From: Chitinophagales bacterium
GTDB lineage: Bacteria > Bacteroidota > Bacteroidia > Chitinophagales > JADIYW01
Length of the DNA: 64,000 nucleotides
Direction: 5' to 3'
NCBI GenBank assembly: GCA_023957245.1
Contig: JAMLHJ010000008.1
Coordinates: 62,001 to 126,000, forward strand
Each line of letters begins with the position of its first letter. Position 1 is the first letter of the stretch. Both the position numbers and the translations under genes were made by a program. The notes below the pieces were generated by a model. That model was not told where the DNA came from and ran no database searches. It worked only from the letters and a program-made list of their open reading frames with translations. Shown piece by piece: positions 8,165 through 16,784 of this stretch.

Positions 8165-8187
8165 TAGAATTTTATTTTCTAGCATTG

Positions 8188-8395
8188 TTTCTTTGTGAAA
8201 CTTTGTGGTAGGAATATGGGATTTATGATATGTTCTAGTTTTAGATGCATCGCACGTTCTGTTCATTGTTCCATTATTCAAATGGGTAGCTCCTATGGAG
8301 CAATAATTGGTTGATTATTTATTTTTACCAAGCGGTAGCCTCTAACGAGGCAAACTCTACCACTAAATTTTTCATTCGTACTTCGTACCTCGTAA
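8188..8395. repeat. Cluster of degenerate short intergenic repeats
   Basis: Within one intergenic gap lie four repeat-like pieces. CTTTGTG occurs twice in a 10-bp period (8191-8207). The small hairpin GCTCC-TAT-GGAGC is at 8289-8301 and a sister hairpin GCCTC-TAAC-GAGGC at 8338-8351, both preceded by GGTA. A 7-bp tandem TTCGTAC/TTCGTAC/CTCGTAA lies at 8375-8395. Palindromes of the GGTAGCTCC...GGAGC type are familiar from many Bacteroidota genomes as REP-like dispersed elements. I infer decayed copies of such repeats. Confidence 0.5.
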
Positions 8396-8397
8396 TT

Positions 8398-8838
8398 TTA
8401 ACTTTTACCTCTCCCTTTCCCCTTCTCACTACTCTTAGGCTCTTGATTTTTGATTAACTTAAATTGAACTGTTTCGGTAATCGGAGTACGCACAGGAGCA
8501 CCGTACAATATACCAGGAAGCCATTTTGGCATTATAGAATATACTCTCATAGCCTCATCTCCCAAACCTCCACCTGGATCTTTGACAACTCTAATTCCTG
8601 AAAGAGAGCCATCAGTTTCGACTATCATTTTAAGCTCAACAACACCTTCTACCTTATTCATCAAAGCTTCTTTAGGATATTGAATTTGACTGGAAAGAAA
8701 AGATTTTTTAGCAACGTTTCCTCCATTAAATGAAGGTGGAGTCAAAGAATATTCTGTTTGAGAAGAAGAATTATTATTCCCCTGAGCATAAGCAGGTAGG
8801 TAAATTAAAAATCCCAATATTAATAAGAAATACTTCAT
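8398..8838 (-). CDS. Secreted protein with TonB C-terminal domain
   Basis: The protein (146 residues from the ATG at 8838) has a Sec signal peptide (MKYFLLILGFLIYLPAYA), a short Asn/Ser-rich spacer, then a TonB C-terminal domain. The domain runs from SSQIQYPKEALMNKVEGVVE through VVKDPGGGLGDEAMRV to PITETVQFKL, and a basic tail follows. Unlike true TonB it lacks a retained N-terminal membrane anchor and a Pro-rich spanning region. It is therefore more likely a soluble periplasmic member of the 'energy transducer TonB' group common in Bacteroidota than an energy transducer. An ATG 27 nt upstream would add MYFNLNFLL and spoil the signal peptide. Confidence 0.8.
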   Translation of the reverse strand: MKYFLLILGFLIYLPAYAQGNNNSSSQTEYSLTPPSFNGGNVAKKSFLSSQIQYPKEALMNKVEGVVELKMIVETDGSLSGIRVVKDPGGGLGDEAMRVYSIMPKWLPGILYGAPVRTPITETVQFKLIKNQEPKSSEKGKGRGKS

Positions 8839-8998
8839 AAGTAGAAAATTCAAATTAAAATACATTTAATAATTAGAAATCACAACAAAAACTATCATTT
8901 TATAGCTTTTTTAATACAATATCACTACACTTTTTCAATAGATAAAAATGAAGATTTTAATAAATTCTATTTATGGGACAGACATTCGTTTATTATGG

Positions 8999-9006
8999 TA
9001 AATTTG
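8999..9006 (+). promoter_or_regulatory. Putative -7 promoter element of aguA
   Basis: TAAATTTG, a full match to TAnnTTTG, ending 16 nt before the aguA ATG. No clear -33 TTTG is seen. Confidence 0.45.
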
Positions 9007-9022
9007 CAGCAAACAATTTGAA

Positions 9023-10039
9023 ATGAAAAGAAGATTACCTGCTGAATGGGAAAAACAAAGTGCTGTCCAACTTACATTCCCTCATAAAAATTCAGATTGG
9101 GCACCCTACATTGAACAAGTTATCCCTTGTTTTATCGCCATAGCAGAAAGTATCAGTCAATTTCAAAAAGTTTTAATCGTATGTGATAATCTCTCTGAAG
9201 TTAAATCTTATTTGCAACATATCCCTGAAGAACAAATCCTATTTGTCGAAATACCTTCTAATGACACTTGGGCAAGAGACCATGGAGCAATTACCATAGA
9301 AGAAGATGGAGACCTTACCTTATTGGACTTTATTTTTAATGGTTGGGGTTTAAAATTTGCTGCCGATAAAGACAATCTTATCAATTATCAACTATTTGAA
9401 AAAGAGATTTTCAAAACGAATGCTTTATTCAAAGTAGGTATGGTATTAGAAGGTGGAGGAATAGAAAGTGATGGGAAAGGAATTATTATGACGACTTCTG
9501 CATGCCAACTATCACCGAATAGAAACCCTCATTTGAACACTGATGACATTGAGGAGAATTTTAAGGAACTATTTGGTGCGGAGAAAGTGCTTTGGTTAAA
9601 TCATGGCTATTTAGCAGGTGACGATACAGACTCTCATATTGATACTTTAGCAAGATTTTGCAATGAGCAGACGATTGCTTACGTCAAATGTAAAGATGAA
9701 AAAGATGAGCATTTTGAAGAATTAAAAGCGATGGAAGATGAATTAAAATCTTTCACAAATCTCAATAATATACCCTATCAACTTGTCGAATTACCAATGC
9801 CTGATGCTTGTTATGATGAAGAAGGCAAGCGTATCCCAGCTACTTATGCCAATTTTACAATTATCAATGAGGCTGTCCTTGTCCCAATTTATGGCGTACA
9901 ACAAGATGAAGAAGCATTGTCCATCATTCAAACAATTTTTCCTGATAGAAAAGTGATAGGCATCAATTGCTTCCCTCTAATATTACAACATGGTTCTTTA
10001 CATTGCGTGACCATGCAATATCCAGAAGGTGTGATTTAA
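9023..10039 (+). CDS. aguA: Agmatine deiminase (agmatine iminohydrolase)
   Basis: Hydrolyses agmatine to N-carbamoylputrescine and ammonia in the arginine-decarboxylase route to putrescine. The 338-residue protein is typical in length for the peptidyl-arginine-deiminase-type fold. Key motifs are TWARDHGAI (residues 82-90, substrate-binding Asp86), the DDTDSHIDTLARF block with the catalytic His, and the C-terminal GSLHCVTMQYP in which Cys328 is the nucleophile. The partner N-carbamoylputrescine amidase is not in this window. It appears monocistronic, with its own -7 element, and converges on folA with a 16-bp gap. Confidence 0.93.
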   Translation: MKRRLPAEWEKQSAVQLTFPHKNSDWAPYIEQVIPCFIAIAESISQFQKVLIVCDNLSEVKSYLQHIPEEQILFVEIPSNDTWARDHGAITIEEDGDLTLLDFIFNGWGLKFAADKDNLINYQLFEKEIFKTNALFKVGMVLEGGGIESDGKGIIMTTSACQLSPNRNPHLNTDDIEENFKELFGAEKVLWLNHGYLAGDDTDSHIDTLARFCNEQTIAYVKCKDEKDEHFEELKAMEDELKSFTNLNNIPYQLVELPMPDACYDEEGKRIPATYANFTIINEAVLVPIYGVQQDEEALSIIQTIFPDRKVIGINCFPLILQHGSLHCVTMQYPEGVI

Positions 10040-10055
10040 GAAAATGAGAAAACTT

Positions 10056-10547
10056 TTATTGTTCTAAAAGATAGAAAGTACTGTCAAACTCATTTTTATC
10101 ATCTTTAGCAACAAATTCTTCATCTACAATATCCCATTCAGACATATCGATGTCTTGAAAAAAGGCATCTCCATCTTCAATATTCGTATGAACTTTTGTC
10201 AGATAAATTCTATCAGCGATATCAAAAGTTTGTTCATAGACATTTGCTCCACCAATAATAAAAACTTCTTCTAAGCCATTATCTGCAGCAAAATTTATAG
10301 CTTCTGAAATACCTGGGAATACTAATGTTTTTTCTGGTTTATAGCTTTTATTTTGGCTCAAAATAATATTGATTCTTTCAGGTAGAATATGTCCGATTGA
10401 CTCATAAGTATTTCTACCCATGATAACAGCCTTCCCTTTGGTATAAAATTTAAATCTCTTTAAATCAGCCGATAATTTCCATGGCAACTTATTGCCTTTG
10501 CCAATAACGCCATTCTCAGAAACAGCAACTATGATAGATATAATCAT
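10056..10547 (-). CDS. folA: Dihydrofolate reductase
   Basis: Reduces dihydrofolate to tetrahydrofolate with NADPH, regenerating the folate consumed by thymidylate synthase. The 163-residue protein shows the DHFR signature: IIVAVSENGVIGKGNKLPW (substrate and Met20-loop region), the catalytic carboxylate region SADLKRFKFYTKGKAVIMGR, and IIGGANVYEQ for the cofactor. It follows thyA with a 15-bp spacer, the classic thyA-folA pair, so the two are almost certainly one transcript. Confidence 0.97.
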   Translation of the reverse strand: MIISIIVAVSENGVIGKGNKLPWKLSADLKRFKFYTKGKAVIMGRNTYESIGHILPERINIILSQNKSYKPEKTLVFPGISEAINFAADNGLEEVFIIGGANVYEQTFDIADRIYLTKVHTNIEDGDAFFQDIDMSEWDIVDEEFVAKDDKNEFDSTFYLLEQ

Positions 10548-10562
10548 TTTTTTCGTTCGTAT

Positions 10563-11465
10563 TTAGACTGCCACCTCTCCTTTAATTGCAGGATGGCTTT
10601 GATAATTTTTTAATTCAAAATCTTCAAATCGGAATGCAAATATATCTTTTACTTCGGGATTTATATACATCTGAGGTAAAGACATTGGTTCTCTGGATAA
10701 TTGTAAATTGACTTGCTCAATATGATTCAGATAAATATGGGCATCTCCAAATGTATGCACAAAATCTCCTAAAGCTAAATCACACACTTGAGCAATCATC
10801 ATTGTAAATAAAGCATAAGAAGCTATATTGAAAGGAACTCCTAAGAAGGTATCTGCACTCCTTTGGTACAATTGACAAGAAAGTGTTCGCTTTCCACCTT
10901 TTTCTCTAGGTTGCCCCACATAAAATTGAAATATGGTATGACACGGAGGCAAGGTCATCTGTTCAATATCTGCGACATTCCAAGCACTGACAATCAGCCT
11001 TCTGGAATTGGGATTATTTTTAATCTGCTGAATCAAATTGGAAATCTGGTCTATCTGCCCTCCATGTCCATCAGGCCAACAACGCCATTGTGAACCATAA
11101 ACAGGCCCCAAATCTCCCCATTTTTCAGCAAAAGCAGTATCTGAAGCAATTTTTTGAGCAAATAATCTCATATCCTCACCTTGAAAATCATCACTACATT
11201 TATACTTAGCATAAGGCCAATCATCCCAAATTCTTACATTATTCTCACAGAGATATTGAATATTGGTTTGTCCTTGTAAAAACCATAATAATTCGTAAAT
11301 AATTGATTTTAAATGTACTTTTTTCGTAGTCACTAAAGGAAATCCTTCATTCAAATCAAAACGCATTTGATAACCAAATACACCAATAGTACCTGTACCA
11401 GTTCGGTCTTCCCTCTTTTCACCATGTGCTAAAATATGCCTAAGCAAATCTTGATACTGCTTCAT
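10563..11465 (-). CDS. thyA: Thymidylate synthase
   Basis: Methylates dUMP to dTMP using methylene-tetrahydrofolate. The 300-residue protein is longer than E. coli ThyA (264) because of the insert after residue 85 ([20 protein letters not shown]), also known from Lactobacillus-type enzymes. The catalytic Cys175 lies in LPPCHTIFQ, the phosphate-binding RR in [10 protein letters not shown], and RTGTGTIG is near the N-terminus. The ATG at 11465 was chosen: the longer reading begins with TTG and adds eight non-conserved residues. It is followed closely by folA. The epimerase-like gene 78 bp upstream may share its transcript. Confidence 0.97.
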   Translation of the reverse strand: MKQYQDLLRHILAHGEKREDRTGTGTIGVFGYQMRFDLNEGFPLVTTKKVHLKSIIYELLWFLQGQTNIQYLCENNVRIWDDWPYAKYKCSDDFQGEDMRLFAQKIASDTAFAEKWGDLGPVYGSQWRCWPDGHGGQIDQISNLIQQIKNNPNSRRLIVSAWNVADIEQMTLPPCHTIFQFYVGQPREKGGKRTLSCQLYQRSADTFLGVPFNIASYALFTMMIAQVCDLALGDFVHTFGDAHIYLNHIEQVNLQLSREPMSLPQMYINPEVKDIFAFRFEDFELKNYQSHPAIKGEVAV

Positions 11466-11543
11466 AATACCAATATTGTAAAAATTCAAAAATAAAAGAA
11501 ATAAAAGCCCTGATTTAATTTTTTATCAAAACCAATCTCTTAC

Positions 11544-12509
11544 CTATTTCATTTGCTTTCCCTTATTCAGGAACTCATTCAAATCTGTCCACACAATATT
11601 TAACTGTTGTGTTGTCCATGTATTGTCAAAATAAAAATATTGCATCAAATATCTGACATTAACTCTCCTGAACATTCTTCCTTGTTGATGAAAAATGCTA
11701 TTCAAAAAATCTTTAGTCAGCTTTAAAAATATTCTTACTGAATTGACTTTTTTAGTTGAAATAGATAAAGAATAATATTGTGCTATCTGTTCATAAAAAT
11801 CAACTCTTTCTGCTTTTCCTCCAAAAACTAAATATCTTTTATTCCATTCTTCAGCTTGAAAAGATTGAATAGCCGCTTCAATCACATCATCAATAGCAAC
11901 ATAATAAATAAAAGATGGATAAATTTCAGCAGAGTTCTTCTTGATAGCCTCCAAACTATCTTTAAAAAGATGATGTGCCGAATTGCAATGATAGGATAGC
12001 ACATCTCCACAATTTAATACATTGACTTTCAAGCCCTCTACACTACCTCTCCAAACTTCTCTTTCAGCCAGCACAACACTCAATGCGTATTCTGTCGTCC
12101 ATTCATTTTTTTCTACTTTAGTCTGTTCATCAGCATCTTTTCCAGAAATTGCACCCAAAGCAGACAAGGTGCTGAAAAATGTCAATTGGCTGACACCATG
12201 ATACAACATTGCATTGACGACATTAGCAGTCCCTTCAATATTGTATTTCATCCTTGACTCATAACTAGCAAGTTCCCAATCCTGAAGGATATCACAATGA
12301 AACACTGCAGAAGTGCCTTCTATGGCATTATAAACATCTGTAACATCTAATAATTCTCCTTCAAAAAAATCAATATTTTCCCCCACTAATGACAATGAAG
12401 AAATATCAAATTCTTTGGGATGAAAAACTCTTACCTTCAAGCCATCAGCAACAAGTCGACGAATCAGATTTTCACCTATACAACGCTGTGCACCTGTAAC
12501 TAATACCAT
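11544..12509 (-). CDS. Extended-SDR / NAD-dependent epimerase-like protein with altered active site
   Basis: A 321-residue protein of the NAD-dependent epimerase/dehydratase superfamily. The N-terminal Rossmann motif is present but changed (VTGAQRCIGENLIRRL in place of TGxxGFIG). The expected catalytic YxxxK is YALSV, with Val replacing the Lys, although the following AERE helix matches the family. The acidic DI and 'NIEGTANVVNAM' segments are normal for the fold. Loss of the catalytic Lys suggests a non-enzymatic or altered role. It lies upstream of thyA-folA on the same strand; a functional link is not evident. Confidence 0.75.
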   Translation of the reverse strand: MVLVTGAQRCIGENLIRRLVADGLKVRVFHPKEFDISSLSLVGENIDFFEGELLDVTDVYNAIEGTSAVFHCDILQDWELASYESRMKYNIEGTANVVNAMLYHGVSQLTFFSTLSALGAISGKDADEQTKVEKNEWTTEYALSVVLAEREVWRGSVEGLKVNVLNCGDVLSYHCNSAHHLFKDSLEAIKKNSAEIYPSFIYYVAIDDVIEAAIQSFQAEEWNKRYLVFGGKAERVDFYEQIAQYYSLSISTKKVNSVRIFLKLTKDFLNSIFHQQGRMFRRVNVRYLMQYFYFDNTWTTQQLNIVWTDLNEFLNKGKQMK

Positions 12510-12593
12510 GAGCCTTTATAATCTTTACAAATAAACAACTTTTTATTCCAAATCAAGATGCTCAATCCCTTTCGAATTTCTTTTAAGGGAAAT

Positions 12594-13232
12594 TTACCTC
12601 AAAAATGAATTGTATTTTTTTTCATGAGCAATCGTAGTTGATGGACCATGACCATTATACACTACAGTATCCTCTGGCAAAGTCAATAACTCCTTTTTAA
12701 TCGATTTAATTAATACATCAAAATTCCCTCCCGGCAAATCTGTCCTACCTATACTCTCACGAAATAACACATCTCCAACAATGACATATTTTTCTGCTTT
12801 ATTATAAAATGATACACTACCAGGAGAATGCCCTGGCGTGAACAATACTTTAAACGAACTATCTCCTATTGACAACACATCTCCTTCTTTCAGAAACCCA
12901 CCTGGCTCGACATACTCAGGAGCTTTAACCCCAAACATTATAGCGCCTATCTTTGCATTTTTGGCTATTTGAGTTTCATTTTCATGCCAAAATGGAGACA
13001 AATTATAGGTCTGGGCAATCAGTGAATTTCCAAAAATATGGTCTAAGTGACAATGCGTATTCAATAATTTTACTGGGCGTAGTTGGTGCTCTGAAATATA
13101 GTTGATTAATTTATTCTGCTCACTTTCTGAGTAGCATCCTGGGTCAATCACCCAACAATCACCATTTTCTGAGGCAATTATATAGGTGTTTTCATAAAAA
13201 GGATTGAATACAAAAGAAGTTATAGTGGTCAT
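12594..13232 (-). CDS. MBL-fold metallohydrolase, glyoxalase II-like
   Basis: A cytoplasmic zinc hydrolase of the metallo-beta-lactamase fold, 212 residues. The metal motif THCHLDH is at 59-65 (H60, H62, D64, H65), followed by TPGHSPGS with the next His, VGDVLF with the bridging Asp, and the terminal NGHGPSTT His. The size matches the short 'YcbL/glyoxalase II-like' group, which lacks the C-terminal substrate-binding domain of true hydroxyacylglutathione hydrolases. Its substrate is probably a thioester but cannot be fixed from sequence. It is divergent from the large envelope protein at 13320. Confidence 0.88.
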   Translation of the reverse strand: MTTITSFVFNPFYENTYIIASENGDCWVIDPGCYSESEQNKLINYISEHQLRPVKLLNTHCHLDHIFGNSLIAQTYNLSPFWHENETQIAKNAKIGAIMFGVKAPEYVEPGGFLKEGDVLSIGDSSFKVLFTPGHSPGSVSFYNKAEKYVIVGDVLFRESIGRTDLPGGNFDVLIKSIKKELLTLPEDTVVYNGHGPSTTIAHEKKYNSFLR

Positions 13233-13247
13233 ATAAATAAGGTTTTA

Positions 13248-13283
13248 TAGTTTTGTAACTTTATAAAGTTTTGAAACCTTGTA
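13248..13283. repeat. Two tandem 18-bp units in a divergent promoter region
   Basis: TAGTTTTGTAACTTTATA (13248-13265) is followed directly by AAGTTTTGAAACCTTGTA (13266-13283), matching at 14 of 18 positions. It sits between divergently transcribed genes. It could be a regulator site or a relic of a simple repeat; nothing decides between these. Confidence 0.4.
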
Positions 13284-13319
13284 AAGGTATGATATTTTAG
13301 AAGCAGATATTAGTTATAG

Positions 13320-16300
13320 ATGATAAAAGAGCGTAATTGGGTATTTAAAATCGTGGTATTAATTTCTATTTTTTGGGGAACAAATACTCTATTGGCTCAA
13401 AATACACAAGTTTCATTTGGTCAAAACAGAGTGCAATACCATGATTTCGACTGGGTGTCTTATGAATCTGAACATTTCATTACCTATTATTATCCTGGAG
13501 GTCAAGAATTAGGTAGATTTATCATCACTGCAGCTGAAGATGGTATCAGAGAATTGGAAGACCAGCTCAACTATACTTTCGGTTCTAAAATTGAACTTTT
13601 AGTTTACAATGATATTACAGATTTGTCTCAGACTAATATTGGCATAGCAGAAAACTTATACAATGTGGGTGGCACCAATGTTTCTGAACAGACCAAAATA
13701 TTTTTATACTTCAATGGCAACCACAGAGATATGCTCAACATGCTCAGAAGAGAGCTTACAAAAGTCTATCTCAATAGCATGATGGCAGGGCAAAACTTTT
13801 TTGAATCTGTGCAAAATGCTGTTTTCCTCAATCTTCCCAATTGGTATATTTCAGGACTGGCAAGTTTTATTGGAGAAGGCTGGGACACTCAAAATGATGA
13901 CTCTTTAAGATCCTTTTGGAATTATTCTTCAAGTCCTTCATTTGCCAAACTAGCCAAAGATGACGGTAAATTGGCAGGGCAAGCACTTTGGTTCTACATC
14001 TATGAAAAGTATGGCAATCATGCTATCAAAAATATTTTATACCTCACTAGAATTTACAGAAGTACAAATAAAGGTTTATTACATTCTATCGGAAAGACTT
14101 TAGACGAATTGATTGCTGAGTGGGAAGAATATTGTCATACCCAATATAAAAGTGATATTCTTGACCGTACCAGTCCTAATGAAAAAAAACTAGTCAAAAT
14201 AAAAATAAGAAGGAAGCAAAGTATTTCTGAAGTTAAATTATCTCCTGATGGTCATTATATTGCCTTTGCCAAGCACAAACAAGGAGCTTACAAGGTCTAT
14301 TTACAAAATATCCTCTCTCGTAAAAAAAAGAAAATATTTTCAGGAGGCTTCAATTCAGACAATTATCCTTATGACCAGTCATATCCTATTTTGACTTGGC
14401 ATCCTAATGGAACTCAACTCATTGGCATCCACGAAAAGAAAGACCAAATCAAACTCATTCAATATCAATTGGATGAAAAAAAGAAAACCAAAGATGATAT
14501 TAGAGGATTTCAAAGAATATATCAAGCTACATTTTCTACTGATGGGCAAAGCTTAGTCTTTTCTGCTCAGAATAAAGGTCAGACAGACATATTTCTCTAT
14601 CACCTCGCTACTATGCGCATCACACAATTGACTAATGATATTTTTGATGATGCTTATCCGAGTATGGTGAACGTTTCAGGTGTAAATGGTATCGTTTTCT
14701 CTTCAAATAGACCCAATGCAGAAATTGAGAAAAGTAGTTTAGATTCTATTTTACCTATCGGGAATACCAATATATATTTTCTTCCATTAACACCAAATTA
14801 TAAAAAAATCATAGAAATCACTTCCGACAAATTGAGTAATCACACTCAAACAGAAGGATTTAATGAGCAAGAAATCACCTTCCTTTCAGACAAAAATGGC
14901 ATTTACAACTTATATAAGAGTCACTTAAGCCCTACATTGTTGAAGATAGATAGCATAGTCGATGGCGATAAAATATATTTAGACTCTATTTACACACTCG
15001 CTGTAACAACTACACCGATAACAGATTTATCTACTAATATCATAGAAACATCTTTTTCAACAAAAACCAATCAATGGTTATATCGTACTAAGAAGTCTAA
15101 AAAAACAGAAGTCTATCTTGACTCAATACCTAATAGCGAATGGATAGGTGGACTTAAAAATACAACATACAGAAATACATTGACTTCATTAAAAAGAGGT
15201 GATTTGTCTGTAAGGAATAATACCTTGCGAAATACATCATCACAAACTGAAGATCAAAAAGAAATTGACAGTTTATTGAAACAAGATTTCAAGTTGACAT
15301 TTCATTCCAAATACAATTATTTCTTACCTACTCAAGATGAAAAAAACGAAAGGAACAGATTATATCTTGATTCTTTAAAATCATTATATGGTGATGATGA
15401 ATTTGTCTATCCTGAAAACATGGAGAAAGCAACTGCCCACTATCGACCAGGAGGCTCAGTGCCATATAGAGCTAAATTTTCATCTAATTTCTTGACTACA
15501 CAATTGGACAATTCAGTACTTCCCTTCTCTTATCAGAGTGTTGCACAAAACGGCAGTCGATTTGACTATCCAGAATTGAGTGGGATGATAACTTTCGGCA
15601 TACAAGATTTAATGGAAGACCATAAACTTGTAGGAGGATTTAGACTGCCGTCCAACTTTAAAGGAACCGAACTATTTGTCAGCTACGAAAATCTTAAAAA
15701 GCGATTAGATAAAAGATTATTATTCTACAGAAAATCCAATCAAGAAAGATATTCATTATTAGTCAATAACACCTTTCTTATACCTGCCATTGGTAAACAA
15801 AAAACCAATTACGCAGAGGTGCGATTGAGCTATCCTTTTGATGTAACAAAAAGTCTAAGATTATATACCGGAGTCCGCAATGACCGTCTTATTCTCGGTT
15901 ATACAGACACTATCACAATGATAGCAGATATAGACAGAAAAGAAAATTGGTCGTTTATAAAATTGGAATTTGTTCATGATAATTCTAAAGAAGTTGCTGA
16001 AAATATCTATAACGGTTTCAGATATAAAATCTACACAGAATACTTCAATAATTGGAATCAAAAGAAATCCAATTTATTCACCGTAGGATTTGATGCTAGA
16101 CATTATACAACAATTTACAAAAATTTCATTTGGGCCAATAGATTAGCAGGAGCAAGTTCATTTGGACAGAAAAAAGTGATTTATTATTTAGGAGGAGTAG
16201 ATACTTGGCTGAATAATAAATACAATGATGATATATCAATTGCTTCAGACCAAGATTATGCTTTTCAAGCTCAAGCTACCAACGTGAGAGGTTTTCCTAT

Positions 16301-16691
16301 AAATATTAGAAATGGCAATAGTACTTTTGTTCTCAATAGTGAATTGAGGCTTCCAGTCTTTTCATTTATATCCAAAAAGCCCATCAAGTCTGCATTTATA
16401 AGAAATTTTCAGCTAATTGGTTTTTTCGATATAGGAACAGCATACAATGGTCTCCTTCCATTCAATAAGAAAAACCCATATATCCAACAACAAATTACTC
16501 CAGATGGCAATAAAACACCAGTAGTAGTATGGGCAGAATATTTCAGAAACCCTACTGTAATGGGAACAGGAACAGGAGTTCGCACAACTTTACTAGGCTA
16601 CTTCTTACGCATGGATATTGCATGGGGAATTGATGGGGGTATCGTTAATAAAAAACCAATGTGGATGTTCTCATTGTCTAAAGATTTTTAA
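13320..16691 (+). CDS. Envelope protein: MA-peptidase-like domain, TolB-like propeller, outer-membrane barrel
   Basis: A 1123-residue outer-membrane protein found in Bacteroidota and often labelled 'Tol' transporter or surface antigen. It has a signal peptide ending LLAQ. Residues 30-280 resemble the peptidase-MA-like domain (YESEHFITYYYPGGQELGRF), but the usual HExxH is RRELTK, so it is probably not a protease. A TolB-like PD40 propeller follows (about 295-560: EVKLSPDGHYIAFAKHK, ATFSTDGQSLVFSAQNKGQT, GIVFSSNRPN). The C-terminal third is a BamA/TamA-like 16-strand-type barrel ending in F (WMFSLSKDF, the typical terminal aromatic). A long charged linker separates propeller and barrel. It is likely involved in outer-membrane assembly or transport, but this is inference. 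It is followed by yicC after 93 bp. Confidence 0.8.
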   Translation: MIKERNWVFKIVVLISIFWGTNTLLAQNTQVSFGQNRVQYHDFDWVSYESEHFITYYYPGGQELGRFIITAAEDGIRELEDQLNYTFGSKIELLVYNDITDLSQTNIGIAENLYNVGGTNVSEQTKIFLYFNGNHRDMLNMLRRELTKVYLNSMMAGQNFFESVQNAVFLNLPNWYISGLASFIGEGWDTQNDDSLRSFWNYSSSPSFAKLAKDDGKLAGQALWFYIYEKYGNHAIKNILYLTRIYRSTNKGLLHSIGKTLDELIAEWEEYCHTQYKSDILDRTSPNEKKLVKIKIRRKQSISEVKLSPDGHYIAFAKHKQGAYKVYLQNILSRKKKKIFSGGFNSDNYPYDQSYPILTWHPNGTQLIGIHEKKDQIKLIQYQLDEKKKTKDDIRGFQRIYQATFSTDGQSLVFSAQNKGQTDIFLYHLATMRITQLTNDIFDDAYPSMVNVSGVNGIVFSSNRPNAEIEKSSLDSILPIGNTNIYFLPLTPNYKKIIEITSDKLSNHTQTEGFNEQEITFLSDKNGIYNLYKSHLSPTLLKIDSIVDGDKIYLDSIYTLAVTTTPITDLSTNIIETSFSTKTNQWLYRTKKSKKTEVYLDSIPNSEWIGGLKNTTYRNTLTSLKRGDLSVRNNTLRNTSSQTEDQKEIDSLLKQDFKLTFHSKYNYFLPTQDEKNERNRLYLDSLKSLYGDDEFVYPENMEKATAHYRPGGSVPYRAKFSSNFLTTQLDNSVLPFSYQSVAQNGSRFDYPELSGMITFGIQDLMEDHKLVGGFRLPSNFKGTELFVSYENLKKRLDKRLLFYRKSNQERYSLLVNNTFLIPAIGKQKTNYAEVRLSYPFDVTKSLRLYTGVRNDRLILGYTDTITMIADIDRKENWSFIKLEFVHDNSKEVAENIYNGFRYKIYTEYFNNWNQKKSNLFTVGFDARHYTTIYKNFIWANRLAGASSFGQKKVIYYLGGVDTWLNNKYNDDISIASDQDYAFQAQATNVRGFPINIRNGNSTFVLNSELRLPVFSFISKKPIKSAFIRNFQLIGFFDIGTAYNGLLPFNKKNPYIQQQITPDGNKTPVVVWAEYFRNPTVMGTGTGVRTTLLGYFLRMDIAWGIDGGIVNKKPMWMFSLSKDF

Positions 16692-16737
16692 ACACCTGAT
16701 TTTTAAGGTACAATTTCTTTTTACATTTTTATAAACG

Positions 16738-16745
16738 TAACTTTG
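16738..16745 (+). promoter_or_regulatory. Putative -7 promoter element of yicC-gmk
   Basis: TAACTTTG matches TAnnTTTG and ends 39 nt before the yicC ATG. The -33 position has TTTC/TTTT rather than TTTG. Confidence 0.45.
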
Positions 16746-16784
16746 CACCTCGAAAGAGAAATCTTTCTTTAAAATAAGTGGTGT

